Notes: generated by a model not told the origin, from the sequence alone. 64,000 bases of DNA from Nocardiopsis alba DSM 43377 (GCF_000341225.1 NZ_ANAC01000010.1:310001-374000); one strand, 5' to 3'; shown: positions 35,441 through 46,127, counted from the stretch's first letter. A program made the numbers and translations.

Positions 35441-36208
35441 ATGACGTTGTCCATCGCACTACGCGGAGACACCGCGCGCTTCCCGGGTAACACGCTCCCG
35501 GCACTGCGGTCGGCCCTACGTGCCGGGGTCGACCTGATCAAGATCGACGTCCACCTGACCTCGGACGGTTATCCCGTCCTGGTGGACGAACGTGTCGTGG
35601 CCCTCCCGGGTTCCGAACCCCGACGGATCGGTGATCTGACCCTGGCCGAACTGGCCGGCGCACGTGAGAACGTCGAACGTCGTGTGCCGACCCTGATGGA
35701 GGTCCTGGCCGAGTTCCTCGGTCGGGAGACCACCCCCCTGATGGTCGACGCCGCCTCGCCCGAGGCCGCTCTGGCCGCCGACACGGTCCTGCGCGAACAC
35801 GGCTTCGTCGATCAGGCGTTGTTCACCGGCCCGGTGGAGGCGCTCCAGGCCTTGCGCGCGCGCCGTCCGGCCACCCCGATGATGCTCTCCTGGGACCAAC
35901 CCGGGCCTCCCCCCGAGGATCTGGCCCGTTCTCTACGGCCGACTTTTCTGGGAAAGCATTACACGCTGCTGGACCGGGAAACGGTCGGGGAAATGCATCG
36001 TTTCGGATATCGTGTCGTCGCCTGGACCGTGAATGAATTCCCGGAGATGGCCCGTCTCATCGGAATGGGCGTCGACGCCATAGCCACCGAACGCGTCGAC
36101 GATCTGGTGTCGTTGACCTCCGGACGCGCCCAGGGCCCCTCCTCTCATGGAGACCCGGTCTCGGGCCCGGTACCCCAGGTGGCTCCAGGGGTCGCAGGGC
36201 CCGACTGA
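35441..36208 (+). CDS. glycerophosphodiester phosphodiesterase homologue, probably inactive
   Basis: A 255-aa GDPD-fold protein with the family layout ALRGDTARFPGNTLPAL, IKIDVHLTSDGYPVLVDE and the C-terminal VVAWTVNEFPEMARLIGMGVDAIATERVD. The catalytic and metal residues are degenerate: the His of HRG is Leu7, the Glu of PENT is Gly16, the Glu of IExD is Lys34 and the His of the HD pair is Val48. Both catalytic His are therefore gone, though the fold is intact and the frame is open. A ligand-binding pseudoenzyme is likely. Its divergent neighbour is a DeoR regulator. Confidence 0.82.
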   Translation: MTLSIALRGDTARFPGNTLPALRSALRAGVDLIKIDVHLTSDGYPVLVDERVVALPGSEPRRIGDLTLAELAGARENVERRVPTLMEVLAEFLGRETTPLMVDAASPEAALAADTVLREHGFVDQALFTGPVEALQALRARRPATPMMLSWDQPGPPPEDLARSLRPTFLGKHYTLLDRETVGEMHRFGYRVVAWTVNEFPEMARLIGMGVDAIATERVDDLVSLTSGRAQGPSSHGDPVSGPVPQVAPGVAGPD

Positions 36209-36278
36209 CGCGCCGCAGGGCCCGTGTGACGGTGGCGGGACGGGGAGGCAAGGGCCCTCGACCCGGCCCTGGAAAGGA

Positions 36279-36298
36279 CACATGAAGCGGTTCATGTG
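36279..36298. promoter_or_regulatory. inverted repeat upstream of the TetR gene
   Basis: CACATGAA and TTCATGTG form a perfect 8-bp inverted repeat with a 4-bp spacer, 123 bp before the TetR-family start. It is a plausible autoregulatory operator. The 36209-36420 gap holds nothing else that I recognise. Confidence 0.55.
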
Positions 36299-36420
36299 GA
36301 ACACCGACGTCACCCACCTCGTGCTCTCGGCATTCTTCATCGATCTCCGTCGTTCCACGCTTTTTTCGAAGCCTTGTCGATATCCTTGACGTCCCTCACT
36401 TCAACGGCGCACAACGACCG

Positions 36421-37056
36421 ATGAGACGACAATCAATGACGGCCGACCTCTCCCCTCACTCGCTTCGCACGACGGCCCCCGTCCTGGACTGCGCGGCACG
36501 CCTGTTCGCCGAGCACGGCTCCCGAGGCCTGCCCATGTCCGCCCTGACCCACCGGATCGCCGCCGAGACCTCCACCGACGGGGCCGCGCTCCGCCGTGCC
36601 TTCCCCACCCGCTTCGATCTGACCTACGCGATCGTCCTGCGCGCCACCAGAGAGCGCGTCAACGACCAACTGACCACCGACGTCCCCGACTCTCCCGCGA
36701 CCCGACGCATGGCCGACCTGGTCCGCAGGCACGTCGCCAGCGGGTGGAGGCATCGGGACGCCGTCGCCCTCGGCCGGGAACTGCTCCCCACCCTGCGCGC
36801 CATCCACCCCGTACGACATCGGGAGATCAGCGGTCTGCACCGACTCTTCCGCGATCACGTCCGCGAGATCGTCCTCGCCGGGATCCGCGAGGGCCGATTC
36901 GAGATCACCGACCCGGGGAGGGCCGCCGACAAGGTCCTGGAGACCTTCGACTCGCTGCTCCACTGGTACGACCCCGAGGCCGGGCTGAGCATCGCCGACC
37001 TCGGAGACGTCTACGTCGACCTGGTCATCCACCATCAACTCGGCCATCCCCGGTGA
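36421..37056 (+). CDS. TetR-family-like transcriptional regulator
   Basis: A 211-aa protein with an N-terminal TetR-like HTH, PVLDCAARLFAEHGSRGLPMSALTHRIAAET, with some divergence in the recognition helix. A helical C-terminal ligand domain follows (LHRLFRDHVREIVLAGIREGRFEI; KVLETFDSLLHWYDPE). A second ATG five codons in is an alternative start. It is convergent with the SGNH hydrolase gene. Target unknown. Confidence 0.8.
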   Translation: MRRQSMTADLSPHSLRTTAPVLDCAARLFAEHGSRGLPMSALTHRIAAETSTDGAALRRAFPTRFDLTYAIVLRATRERVNDQLTTDVPDSPATRRMADLVRRHVASGWRHRDAVALGRELLPTLRAIHPVRHREISGLHRLFRDHVREIVLAGIREGRFEITDPGRAADKVLETFDSLLHWYDPEAGLSIADLGDVYVDLVIHHQLGHPR

Positions 37057-37079
37057 ACACCCGCCCGCGACGCTCCGGT

Positions 37080-38984
37080 TCAGGAACCGAGCAGTTCGTA
37101 CAGGTCCACCGACTCGGCGATCGCCCGCAGCCCCGCGTCCCCGGGGTGCAGGTGGTCGCCCGAGTCGTACTCGGGGCGTAGCCGGGTGGGCCGTTCCGGG
37201 TCGCGCAGGACCGCGTCGAAGTCCCACACCCCGGTGAACGGGGACTCCGGATCCAGCCGCTGCTCGCGCAGGTGGGCGTTGATCCGTTGCCGTTGTCGTT
37301 CCAGTCCCGGGGTACAGCGGCTACCCCCCTCACAGGGCCCCAGGGTGGCCACGAAGATCCGCACGTCGTGATCGCGCGCCATCCGCGCCAACCGGTTCAG
37401 GCCGGCGATCACCTCCTCGGCGGAGGCGCCCCAGCGCAGATCGTTGATACCGGCGAAGACGACGACGCTCTCCACGCCGTTCTGGGAGAACACGTCCCGT
37501 TGGGCCCGGTGCAACAGGCTCACCCCGTTGGCGTAGGTCGACACCCCCTCGCCCGGATAGCCGTCCGTGGTCACCCGGTTTCCGGCCACTCCCAGGTTCA
37601 GCACACCGGGGTCGGGCAGATCGGATCTCTGTCGCAACCGGTCGCTCAACACGTCCGGCCAACGGGCGTAGGCGTCCCGGGTCGAACGGACCCCGTCGGT
37701 GATGGAGTCCCCGAAGGTCACCACGGCGCCCGGGCCGTCCATCACCTCGATCCCGGTGAGGAAGGGCCACTGCTCCACCGTTCCGGTGAAGGGCTCCTCC
37801 TCGCGCTCCAGGGTGCGATCGCCGCTGCCGGGGGCGGTGGTGAAGTTGGTGTCCACCGAGGCGTAGTGGATCGGCGCCGCGGTGACGCGGTCCGGGAGGT
37901 GGATGCTGACCAGGAGTTCGGTGCTCGGCGGCAGTAGGAAGTCGATCGGATCACTGACCAGACGTCCTCCCGCGGGGATGACGGCGCCCCTGGCACCGGA
38001 GAAGGTGAGCGGGATCGCCGCGCCCCGTGTGCGGGCACCGGTGTCGCGCAGGGCCAGCGAGACCGCGCCGATGGTCACCGGGCGGGAGGCGAAGGTGTTG
38101 TCCAGACGTACCCGGACCTTGTGCCCGCCGGTGGTCGAGCGCACCGCCAGGCGCAACGTCTGGTCCTGCCAGGGGCCCACCTCGGTGTATCCGGAGGTGG
38201 CGCGCGCCCAGGTCCCGGTCCATTCCCGATCCGCCTGGCGTCCCCCCACCGAGAACACGTGCAGGTTCGCGTCGGGGTCGGTGACCTCGGGCAGGACCAC
38301 GTGGTCGACCTCGCGCCCGGGTTCCAAGGGCACCGAGCGCGCGTACAGGCGCACCGAACCGATCACGTCCAGACCGAAGCCGGTGGCCGAGTTGGCGTAG
38401 GGCAGGGTCAGGGCGGCGTCGCCGGCGGGTCCGGCCGCCCAATCCGGGACGACCAGCTCGAACTTGTGCTCACCGCCGTCGGAGTAGACGACGCTGCCCA
38501 CGCTCCGCACGTCGGCGCCGGTCCCGTCGGTGCGGGTACCGGTGGCGAGAAAGGTCAGGGACCGCAGGCGGGTGGGTTCGCCCAAGGTGAGGGACTGGCC
38601 GTCGGAGAGCACGTGATCGGGACGGCCCTCACCGTAGACGGGAAGGCGCATGGAGGTGTCCAGGATGTCGACCTCACCGCCCGGCGACCAGCCGGCCGCG
38701 GCCAGGGTGCGGGCGGAAAGACTGTTGCCCGCGCCGTCGAGGTCGCCTTCGTCCGATGCCCCGTCCTGGGAGATCCCGGTCCGGTTCAAGAGGTCGTACA
38801 GGGGGAGGGCGACGGCGTCCTCCCCCGGTGTGGGGCGCACCAGCACGTCGGGATGGCTCATGGGGTTGAGCACGGTCAGCAGCAGGACACCCGTGACGAC
38901 CATGGCCACGATCCGCGCGAACCGTCGCCGGGAGGGGCGTGGCTCACCCTCGCCCCCTCGTATCGTTCTCCCCCCGTCCACCAC
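37080..38984 (-). CDS. SGNH/GDSL hydrolase with N-terminal membrane anchor
   Basis: A 634-aa secreted or membrane-anchored esterase. A transmembrane anchor lies near residues 24-40 (IVAMVVTGVLLLTVL). A long N-terminal portion of beta-rich sequence follows. The C-terminal SGNH domain has block I GDSITDG, block II GVAGNRV, block III GINDL and block V DHLHPGD, so Ser, Gly, Asn and Asp/His are all present. Two adjacent GTG codons at 38984 and 38981 follow GGGGGAAGG; either could start it. It probably deacetylates or deacylates an extracellular glycan or lipid. Confidence 0.87.
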   Translation of the reverse strand: MVDGGRTIRGGEGEPRPSRRRFARIVAMVVTGVLLLTVLNPMSHPDVLVRPTPGEDAVALPLYDLLNRTGISQDGASDEGDLDGAGNSLSARTLAAAGWSPGGEVDILDTSMRLPVYGEGRPDHVLSDGQSLTLGEPTRLRSLTFLATGTRTDGTGADVRSVGSVVYSDGGEHKFELVVPDWAAGPAGDAALTLPYANSATGFGLDVIGSVRLYARSVPLEPGREVDHVVLPEVTDPDANLHVFSVGGRQADREWTGTWARATSGYTEVGPWQDQTLRLAVRSTTGGHKVRVRLDNTFASRPVTIGAVSLALRDTGARTRGAAIPLTFSGARGAVIPAGGRLVSDPIDFLLPPSTELLVSIHLPDRVTAAPIHYASVDTNFTTAPGSGDRTLEREEEPFTGTVEQWPFLTGIEVMDGPGAVVTFGDSITDGVRSTRDAYARWPDVLSDRLRQRSDLPDPGVLNLGVAGNRVTTDGYPGEGVSTYANGVSLLHRAQRDVFSQNGVESVVVFAGINDLRWGASAEEVIAGLNRLARMARDHDVRIFVATLGPCEGGSRCTPGLERQRQRINAHLREQRLDPESPFTGVWDFDAVLRDPERPTRLRPEYDSGDHLHPGDAGLRAIAESVDLYELLGS

Positions 38985-39349
38985 GTGCCTTCCCCCGACG
39001 CTCCGAGCCCATCGAACCCTCCGATGGTCCCGACCGGCCGACGGTTGTTGAGACTTGAGGCACCGTGGCCCCGGACCGGCGGCCAGTGTAGAGGAGACGG
39101 TGGACCGGGGACGGCCCTCCGAACGCCCCGTGGAGGGTGGTCTCGGTCCCATCCGTTTTCGCCCTGAGGCCGATTCGCGCGCGACCGGGGCCCGAGAATA
39201 ACAAAAGGGAAAACTATTCGGACAAACGTCGCGAAAAACGGTAATCGACCACACAACACCTGAGGCGAGAATGGCGAAGCCGGGAGAACGCACGGCCCGA
39301 CGGCGGCGATGCGCAGTGCGACAAGGGATTCCGAGGCGATGGTGAGGGG
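38985..39349. other. intergenic region
   Basis: About 365 bp between the SGNH gene start and the tRNA. It contains an AT-rich tract at about 39195-39245, which is probably promoter DNA. No gene was recognised. Confidence 0.4.
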
Positions 39350-39424
39350 TAGGCCGGGCAGGACTCGAACCCGCGACCCAGGGATTATGAGTCCCCTGCT
39401 CTAACCAACTGAGCTACCGGCCCT
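39350..39424 (-). tRNA. tRNA with CAU anticodon (probably Ile2, or elongator Met)
   Basis: A 75-nt tRNA. It has a 7-bp acceptor stem (GGGCCGG/CCGGCCT, with a terminal G-U), TAGCTCAGTTGGTTAGAGC D-arm, an anticodon loop CTCATAA and a TTCGAGT T-loop. CCA is not encoded. The anticodon-arm sequence GGGGACTCATAATCCC resembles the lysidine-modified Ile2 type, but sequence alone does not exclude elongator Met. Confidence 0.9.
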
Positions 39425-39643
39425 CCGCCGTCAGCAAACGCCATCCTAACAGGGTGTGTCCGACGTTTCCTCGCCGAGAATCTGTTGTACGACGGGAACC
39501 GACGGGCCCGAACCCGACATGCGCGCCCTTTGACCGCACCTGGGTCGCGAGGGTCGTCCCCGGTCGGTCTAGGGTGTGAAGGTGCGGCGTGCTCGGTCGT
39601 ACCCCCTGGCCCGGCACCGAAGCCGCCTCGAACCCGTTGGTAA

Positions 39644-40672
<1,029 letters not shown>

Positions 40673-40826
40673 GTCTCCTTCCGTTCGGGTGTCCGAGCGG
40701 GATCGACGCGGGCACGCTCCCTCCGGGGGCGTGCCCGTTCGTCGTCTCGGCCCCGAAGGCCCCGGGAAGGGTTCGAACGCACGGGCGCGTCCCGAAAGGG
40801 GTCGGAGAGCGGGCAGTATAGAGAGC

Positions 40827-43331
40827 GTGAGTCTCATCGATGCGCTTCCCACGGAACCAGAACCCGACTCCCTCTTCGAGGCGTTCGCTTTGTGGGTCGA
40901 GGAGCGGGGTCTCACCCTCTACCCGCACCAGGAAGAGGCCCTCATCGAGGTCGTCTCCGGGTCGAACGTCATCCTCAACACGCCCACCGGCTCCGGTAAG
41001 AGCCTGGTCGCCACGGGCGCCCTGTTCGCCGCCCTGGCCCGTGACGAGTGCGCCTTCTACACCGCGCCCATCAAGGCCCTGGTCTCGGAGAAGTTCTTCG
41101 ATCTCTGCAAGATCTTCGGGACCGAGAACGTCGGCATGATGACCGGCGACGCCTCGGTCAACGCCGACGCCCCCATCGTGTGCTGCACGGCCGAGGTCCT
41201 CGCCCAGATCGCCCTGGCCGAGGGCAAGGACGCCGACATCAACACCGTCGTCATGGACGAGTTCCACTTCTACGCCGAGCCCGATCGGGGCTGGGCGTGG
41301 CAGGTGCCGTTGTTGGAGATGCCCCAGGCTCAGTTCCTACTGATGTCGGCCACCCTGGGCGACGTCAGCCGCTTCGAGGAGGACCTGGAGAAGCGCACCG
41401 GACGGTCGACCGCGGTGGTCGCCTCCGCCGAGCGCCCCGTCCCCCTCTACTACGACTACCGGGTCACCCCGCTGCACGAGACCCTGGAGGAACTCCTCGG
41501 TTCCGGGAACGCGCCCGTGTACATCGTGCACTTCACCCAGGCCCAGGCCGTGGAGCGCGCTCAGTCGTTGACCAGCATCAACATGTGCACCAAGGAGGAG
41601 AAGGCGAGGATCGCCGAGGAGATCGGCGACTTCCGCTTCACCACCAGGTTCGGGCGCAACCTGTCCCGGTACGTGCGGCACGGCATCGGCGTCCACCACG
41701 CGGGCATGCTCCCCAAGTACCGGCGTCTGGTCGAACGTCTGGCCCAGGCCGGTCTGCTCAAGGTCATCTGCGGCACCGACACCCTGGGCGTGGGCGTGAA
41801 CGTGCCGATCCGGACCGTGCTGTTCACCGCGCTGAGCAAGTACGACGGGGTCCGGGTGCGCCGCCTGCGCGCACGCGAGTTCCACCAGATCGCGGGGCGG
41901 GCCGGTCGCGCCGGCTTCGACACCGTCGGCAACGTGGTCGCCCAGGCCCCCGAACACGTCATCGAGAACGAGAAGGCGCTGGCCAAGGCCGGTGACGACA
42001 CCAAGAAGCGCCGCAAGGTGGTCCGCAAGAAGGCGCCGGACGGTTTCGTGTCGTGGGACGAGGCGACCTTCCGCAAGCTCATCGACGCCGAGCCCGAGCC
42101 GCTGAACTCGCGGTTCCGGGTGAGCAACGCCATGCTGCTCAGTGTGATCGCCCGGCCGGGGAACTGCTTCACCGCGATGAAGCACCTGTTGACCGAGAAC
42201 CACGACGACCGCAAGACCCAGCGCCGCCACATCCACGAGGCGATCGCCATCTACCGGTCCCTGCTGGACGGCGGGATCGTGGAGACCCTCGCCGAGCCCG
42301 ACGAGCAGGGCCGTACCGCCCGGCTGACCGTGGACCTCCAGGCCGACTTCGCTCTCAACCAGCCGCTGTCCACCTTCGCGCTGGCGGCGCTGGACCTGTT
42401 GGACGTGGAGTCGCCCACCTATCCGCTGGACGTGCTCAGCGTGGTGGAGTCCACTCTGGACGACCCGCGTCAGATCCTCGGCGCCCAGCTCAACAAGGCC
42501 CGCGGCGAGGCCGTCCAGCAGATGAAGCTGGACGGTATCGAGTACGAGGAGCGTATGGAGCGGTTGGAGGAGGTCGACTACCCCAAGCCGTTGGAGGAGC
42601 TCCTCGACCACGCCTACGAGGTCTACCGGCGCGGCCACCCCTGGGTCGGCGACCATCCGCTCCGGCCCAAGACGATCGCCCGCGACATGTACGAGCGGGC
42701 GATGACCTTCACCGAATACGTGGGCCACTACGAGCTCGCCCGGTCCGAGGGCCTGGTGCTGCGTTACCTGGCCGGCGCCTACAAGGCGCTCAACCAGACG
42801 GTGCCCGACGACTCCAAGACCGAGGAACTGCGCGACCTCATCGAGTGGCTGGGCGAACTGGTCCGCCAGGTCGACTCCAGCCTGCTCGACGAGTGGGAGC
42901 GGCTGACCAACCCCGAGGACGAGACCGAGGAGGGCCACGAGCCCGAGGAGCGGGTCCGCCCGGTCACCGCGAACGCCCGCGCCTTCCGGGTCCTGGTGCG
43001 CAACGAGATGTTCCGCCGCGTGGAGCTGGCCTCCCGCCGTCGCTACGGCGACCTGGGCAAACTCTCCGAGGACGACGAGTGGACCGGCGAGGACTGGGCC
43101 GAGGCCGTCGAGGAGTACTACGCCGAACACGACGAGATCGGGACCGGCCCTGACGCCCGGGGTCCGAAGATGCTCCTCATCGAGGAGGAGTCCGACGTGT
43201 GGCGGGTCCGACAGGTCCTCGCCGACCCCGCGGGTGATCACGACTGGGGGATCGCCGCCGAGGTCGACCTGGCCGCCTCGGACGCCGAGGGCCGCGCGGT
43301 GGTCCGCGTCATCGACGTCGATCGTCTGTAG
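40827..43331 (+). CDS. Ski2-like DExH helicase with DUF3516 domain
   Basis: An 834-aa superfamily 2 helicase. Motif I TPTGSGKSLVA, Ia PIKALVSEKF, motif II MDEFHF (DExH), motif III MSATLGD and motif VI QIAGRAGRAGFD are present. From about residue 430 the sequence is the DUF3516 region found in actinobacterial helicases of this type. GTG at 40827 lacks a clear Shine-Dalgarno but has TATAGA about four bases upstream, so the transcript could be nearly leaderless. It probably unwinds RNA, but the substrate is not known. Confidence 0.92.
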   Translation: MSLIDALPTEPEPDSLFEAFALWVEERGLTLYPHQEEALIEVVSGSNVILNTPTGSGKSLVATGALFAALARDECAFYTAPIKALVSEKFFDLCKIFGTENVGMMTGDASVNADAPIVCCTAEVLAQIALAEGKDADINTVVMDEFHFYAEPDRGWAWQVPLLEMPQAQFLLMSATLGDVSRFEEDLEKRTGRSTAVVASAERPVPLYYDYRVTPLHETLEELLGSGNAPVYIVHFTQAQAVERAQSLTSINMCTKEEKARIAEEIGDFRFTTRFGRNLSRYVRHGIGVHHAGMLPKYRRLVERLAQAGLLKVICGTDTLGVGVNVPIRTVLFTALSKYDGVRVRRLRAREFHQIAGRAGRAGFDTVGNVVAQAPEHVIENEKALAKAGDDTKKRRKVVRKKAPDGFVSWDEATFRKLIDAEPEPLNSRFRVSNAMLLSVIARPGNCFTAMKHLLTENHDDRKTQRRHIHEAIAIYRSLLDGGIVETLAEPDEQGRTARLTVDLQADFALNQPLSTFALAALDLLDVESPTYPLDVLSVVESTLDDPRQILGAQLNKARGEAVQQMKLDGIEYEERMERLEEVDYPKPLEELLDHAYEVYRRGHPWVGDHPLRPKTIARDMYERAMTFTEYVGHYELARSEGLVLRYLAGAYKALNQTVPDDSKTEELRDLIEWLGELVRQVDSSLLDEWERLTNPEDETEEGHEPEERVRPVTANARAFRVLVRNEMFRRVELASRRRYGDLGKLSEDDEWTGEDWAEAVEEYYAEHDEIGTGPDARGPKMLLIEEESDVWRVRQVLADPAGDHDWGIAAEVDLAASDAEGRAVVRVIDVDRL

Positions 43332-43337
43332 CCCCGT

Positions 43338-43365
43338 GCCCTCCTCGAAGCACCCCGAGGAGGGC
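43338..43365. terminator. bidirectional terminator hairpin
   Basis: A perfect 10-bp stem (GCCCTCCTCG / CGAGGAGGGC) with an 8-nt loop fills the gap between the convergent helicase and deaminase genes. Confidence 0.8.
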
Positions 43366-43366
43366 C

Positions 43367-43855
43367 TCAGGCGAGCAGGTGCGCGTTGACCTCGCGTACG
43401 CCCTCGGCGAGCTCGGGGCGCTCCACCACGGACCGTCCGGCCGCCGTGAGGCGTTCCGCCCCGTCGCAGTCGACGAACAGGGCCGGCTCGCGCCAGGCCA
43501 TGACCACACGCGGGATCGGGGTGCCCAGGATCAGCGCGGTGCACGAGCGGGGCCGTGAGGCCCGGGCGCTGCACGGCTCCAGGGACGTGTAGATCGTCGC
43601 CGTCTCCAGCCGCGGGTCCCCGGGGTCGATCCCGCGCAGGGCCGCCTCCTCCGCGTGGTCGAGCGGGTCGTCACGGCGGGAGTAGCCCTCGCCGAGGATC
43701 AGACCGTCGGCCGCGACGACGACCGAGCCCACCGAGAAGGCCGTGGTCGAGGGCGGGCAGGAGCGGGACAGCTCGATCGCCCGCTCCAGCCAGTGGGCGT
43801 CGGCCGCCCCCTCGGCCGGAACCGGCCCCCGCTCCCCCGCACCAGCGGCGGTCAT
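43367..43855 (-). CDS. RibD-type pyrimidine deaminase domain protein
   Basis: A 162-aa zinc deaminase. The zinc ligands and general acid are in DHAEEAAL (HAE) and SLEPCSARASRPRSC (PC-x8-C, with the spacer of the riboflavin-type deaminase). It begins with ATG inside the stop of the upstream reductase gene (ATGA). Together the two resemble a RibD protein split into two genes, with the usual order reversed. Acting on a pyrimidine of riboflavin or a related pathway is inference. Confidence 0.88.
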   Translation of the reverse strand: MTAAGAGERGPVPAEGAADAHWLERAIELSRSCPPSTTAFSVGSVVVAADGLILGEGYSRRDDPLDHAEEAALRGIDPGDPRLETATIYTSLEPCSARASRPRSCTALILGTPIPRVVMAWREPALFVDCDGAERLTAAGRSVVERPELAEGVREVNAHLLA

Positions 43856-44550
43856 CGCTCGTCCCCCAGGCGGTAGCGCAGGACCACGACGTCCCCCAGC
43901 GCGCGGGTCTCGACCAGCCTCATGGGGTGGGACGGTCCGTGGGGGTAGACCCCGGGCACGACGAAGCGCGGAGCGTCCTCCTCTCCCACGAAGAAGGGGG
44001 CCACCGCCAACCGGAGCTCGTCGACCAACCCCGAGGTGAGGAAGAGGGTGTGGATGTGCCCTCCCCCCTCCACCAGGAGTCGGGACACCCCGCGTCCGGC
44101 CAGATCGGCCAGGACGGCCTCGGCCGTGGGAGGGTCGCCGGCGTCGACGACCTCGGCCGGCGGATGGGTGTCGGGAAGGTCGGCCAGGAGGCGGGCGGCG
44201 GTCTCGGCTCCCTCTCCCCCGCTGTAGACGACCGCGCCCGCGTCACCGGTGGAGAAGAGTCGGGCGTTCGGGTCGATCTCTCCGCTCCGGGTGATCACGG
44301 CCTTGAGAAGGTGCTCGGTCCGCCCCTGTTCGCGCCGGCGTTCGCGCAGGACCGGCGAACGGACCAGGAGGCGCGGGTCGTCGGCGCGCAGGGTGCCCGC
44401 GCCGACCAGGATCGCGTCGCAGCCGGCCCGCAGCTCGTCGATCTCGGCGAAGTCGGCGGGGTTGGACAGGCGCAGGCGTTCGGGGCCGGTGTCGTCGATG
44501 CGACCGTCGACCGACATGGCGCAGCTCAGAATGGTGTAGGGGCGATCCAT
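43852..44550 (-). CDS. RibD C-terminal-domain reductase (dihydrofolate reductase-like)
   Basis: A 232-aa NADPH-dependent reductase of the RibD-C fold. MSVDGRIDD, an AILVGAGTLRADDPRLLVR block and GVSRLLVEGGGHIHTLFL are the family signatures. It is the first gene of a two-gene operon with the deaminase (4-bp overlap). No FMN riboswitch was recognised upstream and no ribBAHE genes are near, so a specialised rather than primary riboflavin role is possible. Confidence 0.88.
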   Translation of the reverse strand: MDRPYTILSCAMSVDGRIDDTGPERLRLSNPADFAEIDELRAGCDAILVGAGTLRADDPRLLVRSPVLRERRREQGRTEHLLKAVITRSGEIDPNARLFSTGDAGAVVYSGGEGAETAARLLADLPDTHPPAEVVDAGDPPTAEAVLADLAGRGVSRLLVEGGGHIHTLFLTSGLVDELRLAVAPFFVGEEDAPRFVVPGVYPHGPSHPMRLVETRALGDVVVLRYRLGDER

Positions 44551-45094
44551 GACCCCAGGCTAGCCTCGAGGACAGGGGGCGACGGCCGGGCGCCCACTCC
44601 GCGCGTGTTCTCTTCGTCGATACGCGATTTCTCGAAGTCCATCGGCACCGGGAAACGAATGGAGAACACCGATCCTCTCCGGATTCACGCTGGCAGGGGT
44701 CGGTTTCGGAATTGATCGCCTTCTTTTTCCCATGTTTCTCGGAGTGATTTCCCGCCCCCTCTCGGAGGACCTCGTCCACGTCCCGTGTCGGCCCGGACCT
44801 CGACTTCCCCGTACACCCCTCCTCTTCCACTGCCCTCACCGAGGGGGGTTCTCACGCCCGTCGGGGATCGGACGGCCCAGGTTGGAGCCCGAACAACACT
44901 CTCCACAAATTGGACATTAGGCGTATAACCACTAGGAGACCCAAGACCTGACGAACATGCGGCGTACGCCTCTTCAAGGACCGGGTCGGGTGGTATTTTT
45001 GTGACCTGTATCCTGGACTCGGTTAACAAGCGGGAGATCGAGGAATACAATCCTGGGAGTCGACCACTTCCCCACCTCAGACAAGAGGACGGCG
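44551..45094. promoter_or_regulatory. divergent intergenic region
   Basis: About 540 bp between the RibD-like operon and the DUF574 methyltransferase. It is AT-richer at 44640-44740 and 44900-45060, as expected for divergent promoters. The open frames show no protein signature. A GGCGTACGCC palindrome lies near 44963. Confidence 0.45.
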
Positions 45095-45982
45095 ATGTCT
45101 CGTTTCACCTCCCCCGATTTCCTGAGGCAGGCGGGGGACAATCACGTCCGGGCCGAACCCCCGCCCCTCGTCAACCTGACCAGGGCCGATATCACCCGGC
45201 TCCGCTCCTTCCACCTGAAGGGCAAGGACCACTTCGAGGTGGATCGGGAGTTCGCCGCCCGAGCCGACCGGATCGTCCCCGGCTTCGTCGATCTCGTCCT
45301 GGGGGAACGCGCCTTCCTCCAGCGCGCCGTCCGCCACCTGGTCGCCGATCTGGGCATCACCCAGTTCCTCCAGGTGGGCGCGGGGCTCCCCGCCCCGGGC
45401 GACCCGCACGAGATCGTGCGCGAGACCACCTCCGAGGGCCGCGTCGTCTACGCCACCTCCGATCCGGTCGTCCTCACCCACCACCTCGCCCTCATCCGTG
45501 ACGGCCGCACCACCACCGCCCTCAAGGCGGAGCTGGGTCGACCGGAGGGGCTGCTGGAGGACCGCGAGGTCCACGACTTCCTCGACCTGGACCGTCCGGT
45601 CGGACTTCTGCTCACCGGCGTCGTCTCGCACACCCCGGACGCCGTCGCGGCCTCCCGCTCCATCGCCGCCCTGCGCGACAGGCTCGCCCCGGGCAGCCAC
45701 ATGGTGCTCAGCCACTACTGCCGTCCCGACCCCGTGCGGTATCGCAAGGACGCGCTCAGGGCCGAACAGCTCCAGGAACTGTTCCTCGGCGACCTCGGCC
45801 ACGGCCACTGGCGTACCGAGGAGGAGATCTCCGCCTTCTTCGACGGCTGGGAGGCCGTGCCGCCCGGCCTGTTGCAGGCCCAGAAGTGGCGGACGATGCC
45901 CGTGGCCCCCCCGGTGTACGGCAGCTACCAGATGCCGCACCGCAACCGTCGACTGATCATCGGCGGCGTGGGCCGGATCTGA
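45095..45982 (+). CDS. DUF574-family SAM-dependent methyltransferase
   Basis: A 295-aa protein of the S-adenosylmethionine-binding DUF574 family, expanded in actinomycetes. It carries a Rossmann segment with ITQFLQVGAGLPAPGDPHEIV, VVYATSDPVVLTHH and DRPVGLLLTGVVSHTPD. The substrate is unknown. Such genes often sit beside helix-turn-helix/DUF397 pairs, which are missing here. Confidence 0.87.
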   Translation: MSRFTSPDFLRQAGDNHVRAEPPPLVNLTRADITRLRSFHLKGKDHFEVDREFAARADRIVPGFVDLVLGERAFLQRAVRHLVADLGITQFLQVGAGLPAPGDPHEIVRETTSEGRVVYATSDPVVLTHHLALIRDGRTTTALKAELGRPEGLLEDREVHDFLDLDRPVGLLLTGVVSHTPDAVAASRSIAALRDRLAPGSHMVLSHYCRPDPVRYRKDALRAEQLQELFLGDLGHGHWRTEEEISAFFDGWEAVPPGLLQAQKWRTMPVAPPVYGSYQMPHRNRRLIIGGVGRI

Positions 45983-46127
45983 GCCGCGTCCCGGCCCCAC
46001 GCTCCACCGTCCTTCCCCGACGAGGGCGACACCACCCTGACCCTCCGCGTCGAAGCCCTTCCAGGGACCGGCAGCGGACAGGGTGGATCATCACGGTTCC
46101 CCGCCCCCACCGATGGGATCGGCCCCC

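Noticed and set aside
39350..39424. Initiator tRNA (fMet)
   Set aside because: The anticodon is CAU, but the anticodon stem lacks the three G-C pairs in the initiator arrangement (GGG/CCC directly beside the loop), and the terminal pair is not the C1:A72 mismatch of initiators.
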